From Carnobacterium sp. 17-4 (GTDB lineage Bacteria > Bacillota > Bacilli > Lactobacillales > Carnobacteriaceae), in NCBI RefSeq assembly GCF_000195575.1, contig NC_015391.1, positions 1,848,363-1,912,362 on the forward strand: 64,000 nucleotides of DNA, in the 5' to 3' direction. The notes under the pieces were generated by a model. The model ran no database searches. It saw nothing but the letters and a program-made list of their open reading frames with translations, and was not told the DNA's origin. The stretch's first letter is position 1; each line of letters opens with the position of its first letter. Shown here in pieces: positions 60,984 to 64,000 of the stretch. The translations under genes were made by a program, and so were the position numbers.

Positions 60984-63269
60984 CTAGTTCATTACTGCTG
61001 TTGCAGTATTTGTTGCGCAAGTGTATTGATTGGTTAATAAAATAACCTCTTCGTAGACTTTCATTTCTAGCGGTTCACCGGTCACTAATTCAATCGTTGT
61101 AGCGGTTTGAGTTACGGTAATTTTCAATAAGCGTCCTCGATAATTGATATGGAATTCATAATGAGTCCAGTTTGTCGGTAATAGTGGCGCAAAAGCTAAT
61201 GTTTCATTTGCTGTCCGCATACCAGCAAAGCCTTCTACAATCGTTAACCAGCTGCCGGTCATCGATGTAATATGCAGGCCATCTTCCGTATCGTTGTTGT
61301 AGTTATCTAGATCCAATCGAGCTGTTCGGCCGTACAATTCAACCGCTTTATCCATTCGGTGTAAATCTGCCGCCAAAATCGCATGGATACTTGGTGAAAG
61401 ACTGGATTCATGAACTGTCATCGGTTCATAGAAATCAAAATTCCGTTGTTTTTCTTCTTCAGAAAACTCTTCTTTAAAGAAGTAAATACCTTGTAGGACA
61501 TCGGCTTGTTTGATAAAAGGTGACCGTAAAATTTTGTCCCAAGACCAATTTTGACTCAATGGCAACTCACTTGGAGCTAAATCCGTAACTGGACGCAATT
61601 CCTTATCCATAAAGGTATCGTGTTGGATGAATACGCCTTTTTCAGAGTCATACGGATAGTACATTTTTTCAATAATGGCTTTCCATTCATTTAATTCAGC
61701 TTCCGTTAGATTTAATGCATCTTTTTTGTTTGGTGCTTTTTCTAAAGCAGCCAATGTATAGTTTAATGTCCAAACCGCCATCGTATTTGTGTACCAATTG
61801 TTATTGACATTATTTTCATACTCATTCGGCCCTGTGACACCATGCATCATATATTGGTCTTTTCCTTGATTATAGTGGATACGGTCTGCCCAGAAACGGC
61901 TTATTCCAACCAAAACATCTAGCCCTTTATCCACCAAGTAACTTTCATCACCGGTATAATTCGTATAATTGTAAATAGCATAAGCCATCGCCCCATTGCG
62001 GTGAATTTCCTCAAATGTAATTTCCCACTCATTGTGACATTCAACCCCAGTGAACGTTACCATTGGATAAAGTGCACCTTTTAACCCTTGTTGGCGCGCA
62101 TTGTGTTCAGCTTGTGGCAATTGATTGTGTCGGTAAGTCAATAAATTTTTAGACACTCGTTGATCAGTCAAAGCTAAGTACAATGGAACGGCGTACGCTT
62201 CTGTATCCCAGTATGTTGCTCCACCATACTTTTCACCCGTAAAGCCTTTTGGTCCAATATTTAAACGCTCATCTTCACCATAATAAGTTGAGAATAGTTG
62301 GAATAAATTGTAACGGATACCTTGTTGTGCTGCGCTATCTCCTCCAATAACCACATCCGCTTTTGCCCAACGTTCTTCCCATAATTCAGCGTGCTGGTTT
62401 CTCAATTCTGCAAAAGAGAAAGACGTTAAGTTTGTACTTAATGCTTGGCTACGTGTTCCTACTTCTTCCTTTGAACTATCTCGCGAAGTTGTTAAAATAA
62501 CCAATTTTTCAATAGATGCTTGTTCGCCTGCTGCTAGTTTTCCAGCAAACTCCTCATTGACGCACATATCTGATACGGTATCACAGATTTTCTCAATGCC
62601 AACAGTGCGGTTTAACATCGTTGCAGCTACTGTAAACTGTTCGATTCCAAAATCATTTGGTTTTGTTTCAACAATCAATGTATTTTTCGCTGCCATCACT
62701 GGAAGCCAGAATTTTTCTTCGTAGTTCGAATCTTCATTTGTCACATTACCGTCTAGCCCTGGAAAAAAACGTATTTCAACGGCTTCATTCAAACTGGTAA
62801 CATTCATTCGAATCGCACACAATTCTTTTTGGGCCAGACTGACAAATCGTTCGACTTCAACCTGTACTTGCTTCTTGTTCTTCTCAACGATATAACGGCG
62901 TGATAAAATCCCAGTCCGCATATCCAGCTCCATTTCAAATTCATGAATAGTATCGCTATATAAATCTACTGGCTCTCCATCTATAAACAAATCCAATTGG
63001 ATAAAGTTCATCGAATTAATGACTTTACCAAAGTAATCAGGATAACCATTTTTCCACCAGCCAACACGTGTTTTATCCGGATACCATACACCCGCTAAGT
63101 AGCTGCCTTGATGGTGATCACCTGAATAGCGTTCTTCAAAATTCCCTCGCATTCCCATATAACCATTTCCAATACTGGTCAAGCTTTCTTGCAGTCGTCT
63201 TTGTTTCTTATCCAATATTTGTGTTGAGATTTTCCATTCATCTAATTCAAATAATCGTTTATTTTCCAT
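60984..63269 (-). CDS. mapA: Maltose phosphorylase (glycoside hydrolase family 65)
   Basis: A 761-residue GH65 enzyme splitting maltose with phosphate into glucose and beta-glucose-1-phosphate. The catalytic acid is in [19 protein letters not shown] (Glu about 482). The substrate-binding block [20 protein letters not shown] and [10 protein letters not shown] agree with maltose phosphorylases more than trehalose or kojibiose enzymes, though those cannot be fully excluded. It is the first gene of mapA-pgmB-galM and diverges from a malT-type PTS gene, which would deliver maltose. Confidence 0.93.
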   Translation of the reverse strand: MENKRLFELDEWKISTQILDKKQRRLQESLTSIGNGYMGMRGNFEERYSGDHHQGSYLAGVWYPDKTRVGWWKNGYPDYFGKVINSMNFIQLDLFIDGEPVDLYSDTIHEFEMELDMRTGILSRRYIVEKNKKQVQVEVERFVSLAQKELCAIRMNVTSLNEAVEIRFFPGLDGNVTNEDSNYEEKFWLPVMAAKNTLIVETKPNDFGIEQFTVAATMLNRTVGIEKICDTVSDMCVNEEFAGKLAAGEQASIEKLVILTTSRDSSKEEVGTRSQALSTNLTSFSFAELRNQHAELWEERWAKADVVIGGDSAAQQGIRYNLFQLFSTYYGEDERLNIGPKGFTGEKYGGATYWDTEAYAVPLYLALTDQRVSKNLLTYRHNQLPQAEHNARQQGLKGALYPMVTFTGVECHNEWEITFEEIHRNGAMAYAIYNYTNYTGDESYLVDKGLDVLVGISRFWADRIHYNQGKDQYMMHGVTGPNEYENNVNNNWYTNTMAVWTLNYTLAALEKAPNKKDALNLTEAELNEWKAIIEKMYYPYDSEKGVFIQHDTFMDKELRPVTDLAPSELPLSQNWSWDKILRSPFIKQADVLQGIYFFKEEFSEEEKQRNFDFYEPMTVHESSLSPSIHAILAADLHRMDKAVELYGRTARLDLDNYNNDTEDGLHITSMTGSWLTIVEGFAGMRTANETLAFAPLLPTNWTHYEFHINYRGRLLKITVTQTATTIELVTGEPLEMKVYEEVILLTNQYTCATNTATAVMN

Positions 63270-63340
63270 TTTCTTCCTCCTAAAACTAATTTATTTATGT
63301 ACCTTAAAGTGTACAGCTAACTTTTTAATGCTACACCGCA

Positions 63341-63369
63341 ATCATAAACGCAAACGATTGCGTTGTCAA
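63341..63369 (-). promoter_or_regulatory. mapA promoter with LacI-type operator in the spacer
   Basis: On the minus strand a perfect -35 TTGACA (63364-63369) and a -10 TATGAT (63341-63346) are 17 bp apart. The operator GCAAACGATTGC (63350-63361) lies exactly between them and forms the palindrome AACGCAA-ACGA-TTGCGTT. Confidence 0.8.
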
Positions 63370-63455
63370 TTTCATTTAAAAGTAAATCCTATATCTATTT
63401 ATCAACAATGTACTATAGATAAAACTTTATAGAATGTCGTTTTAATGAGATATTC

Positions 63456-63469
63456 TGTTACCGGTAACA
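63456..63469. promoter_or_regulatory. TGTTACCGGTAACA palindrome (cre-like)
   Basis: A perfect 14-bp palindrome midway between mapA and malT. It fits the cre consensus TGNAANCGNTNNCA except for one position, so CcpA is the first candidate. The same sequence is also the core of proteobacterial GntR operators, which warns against a firm call. Confidence 0.5.
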
Positions 63470-63495
63470 ACATCTCAATTTCGTTCACTTTTCAA

Positions 63496-63559
63496 GAAAT
63501 CGCTTGCAAGTTAAATTTTTAGTAGGTATAATCAAAGCAATATCAAAGCAATCGTTTGC
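63496..63559 (+). promoter_or_regulatory. malT promoter with two LacI-type operator sites
   Basis: A -35 TTGCAA (63504-63509) and a perfect -10 TATAAT (63527-63532) are 17 bp apart. GCAATCGTTTGC (63548-63559) is the exact inverse of the mapA operator and lies just after the start of transcription. A weaker copy GAAATCGCTTGC (63496-63507, 10 of 12) overlaps the -35. Confidence 0.8.
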
Positions 63560-63592
63560 ATTGATTATACTATTTGAGGAGATGAACAAAAA

Positions 63593-64000
63593 ATGAAAAA
63601 AATGTTTTCATTTGATTTTTGGCAAAAACTTGGAAAAGCTTTAATGGTCGTTATTGCTGTTATGCCTGCTGCAGGTTTAATGATTAGTATCGGAAAAATG
63701 ATCGTCATGTTTGGAGGCGATGTGCAATTACTAGCCGTCACAGGAAATGTGATGGAAAGCTTAGGTTGGGGTGTCATTGGAAATTTACATATTCTTTTTG
63801 CCGCTGCTATCGGGGGGTCTTGGGCTAAAGAACGAGCTGGTGGAGCCTTTGCCGCATTATTAGCCTTTATTTTAATGAATGTTACTACCGGTGCTATTTT
63901 CGGTGTATCAGCAGACATGTTGGTTACTGAAGGCGCTACAACCAAAACTTTATTTGGTTCAGAAATTTTAGTCAACGGATACTTCACATCTGTCCTAGGT
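63593..64000 (+). CDS. malT: PTS maltose-type transporter IIC subunit, partial (C-terminus beyond window)
   Basis: The first 136 residues of a glucose-family IIC protein: MKKMFSFDFWQKLGKALMVV, then IAVMPAAGLMISIGKMI and FAAAIGGSWAKERAGGAFAALLAF. Position opposite mapA-pgmB and the shared operators point to maltose uptake, as for E. faecalis MalT, where unphosphorylated maltose handling follows dephosphorylation by a dedicated enzyme. Domains after IIC (IIB, possibly IIA) are outside the window. GAGGAGAT precedes the ATG. Confidence 0.88.
   Translation, partial: MKKMFSFDFWQKLGKALMVVIAVMPAAGLMISIGKMIVMFGGDVQLLAVTGNVMESLGWGVIGNLHILFAAAIGGSWAKERAGGAFAALLAFILMNVTTGAIFGVSADMLVTEGATTKTLFGSEILVNGYFTSVLG

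Noticed and set aside
63565-63987. A 140-codon minus-strand frame opposite malT
   Set aside because: The opposite strand encodes a clear IIC domain with promoter, operators and ribosome site. The minus frame has none of these.

Overview
The window is low-GC Firmicutes chromosome and reads as a lactic acid bacterium of the Carnobacteriaceae, most likely Carnobacterium. This is inferred from the gene set, the strong GGAGG ribosome binding sites, frequent TTG/GTG starts and syntenic blocks shared with Bacillus and Enterococcus; no rRNA is present to settle it. I recognise about 62 protein genes, one tRNA-Leu(GAG), one guanine-class riboswitch, one probable stand-alone structured RNA, many intrinsic terminators and several clear operators.

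Region 1 (1-10.6 kb) is an allantoin (purine ring) degradation cluster: pucG (cut by the left edge), the regulator pucR, then a tight minus-strand operon allC-allE-allD-fdrA(allF)-DUF1116(allG)-DUF2877(allH)-carbamate kinase. Together these take allantoate through ureidoglycine, ureidoglycolate and oxalurate to oxamate plus carbamoyl phosphate, and harvest one ATP. Allantoinase and an allantoin permease are not in the window and probably lie to the left.

Region 2 (10.7-24.7 kb) holds an alpha/beta hydrolase, an RpiR regulator with nanE and a PTS IICB transporter (amino sugar uptake), an orphan OppA-type lipoprotein, an M19 dipeptidase, an MFS/phosphodiesterase operon preceded by a structured RNA, two VOC proteins, a GNAT protein and an AEC transporter.

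Region 3 (24.7-28.4 kb) is accessory: a 27-bp exact copy of the tRNA-Leu 3' end brackets 1.3 kb with one DUF4352 gene, followed by a DUF6241 gene, a membrane protein/XRE regulator pair with a palindromic operator, and an unknown small protein.

Region 4 (28.4-37.5 kb) is the conserved groESL - ydiL - ydiK - rex - ABC-F - tsaD - (GNAT) - rimI - tsaB block. Region 5 (37.7-54.6 kb) is mixed housekeeping: CsbD, a purine permease under a guanine riboswitch, two tandem small paralogues, glutathione reductase, a GT8 glycosyltransferase, a split chromate transporter, MgtC, a three-gene cell-envelope glycosylation operon (GT2, GtrA, YfhO), an SDR, phosphoglycerate mutase and NDK.

Region 6 (54.7-64 kb) has a lone coiled-coil/DUF4041/GIY-YIG protein behind a large palindrome, an HxlR/old-yellow-enzyme pair, and a maltose phosphorylase operon (mapA, pgmB, galM, LacI regulator) divergent from a malT-type PTS gene cut by the right edge. 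Matching LacI-type operators sit in both promoters.

The best candidates for something undescribed are the structured RNA near 21.2-21.4 kb, the tRNA-bounded islet, the long hairpin element at 38.8 kb, the palindrome-led GIY-YIG gene, and the paralogous small protein families.
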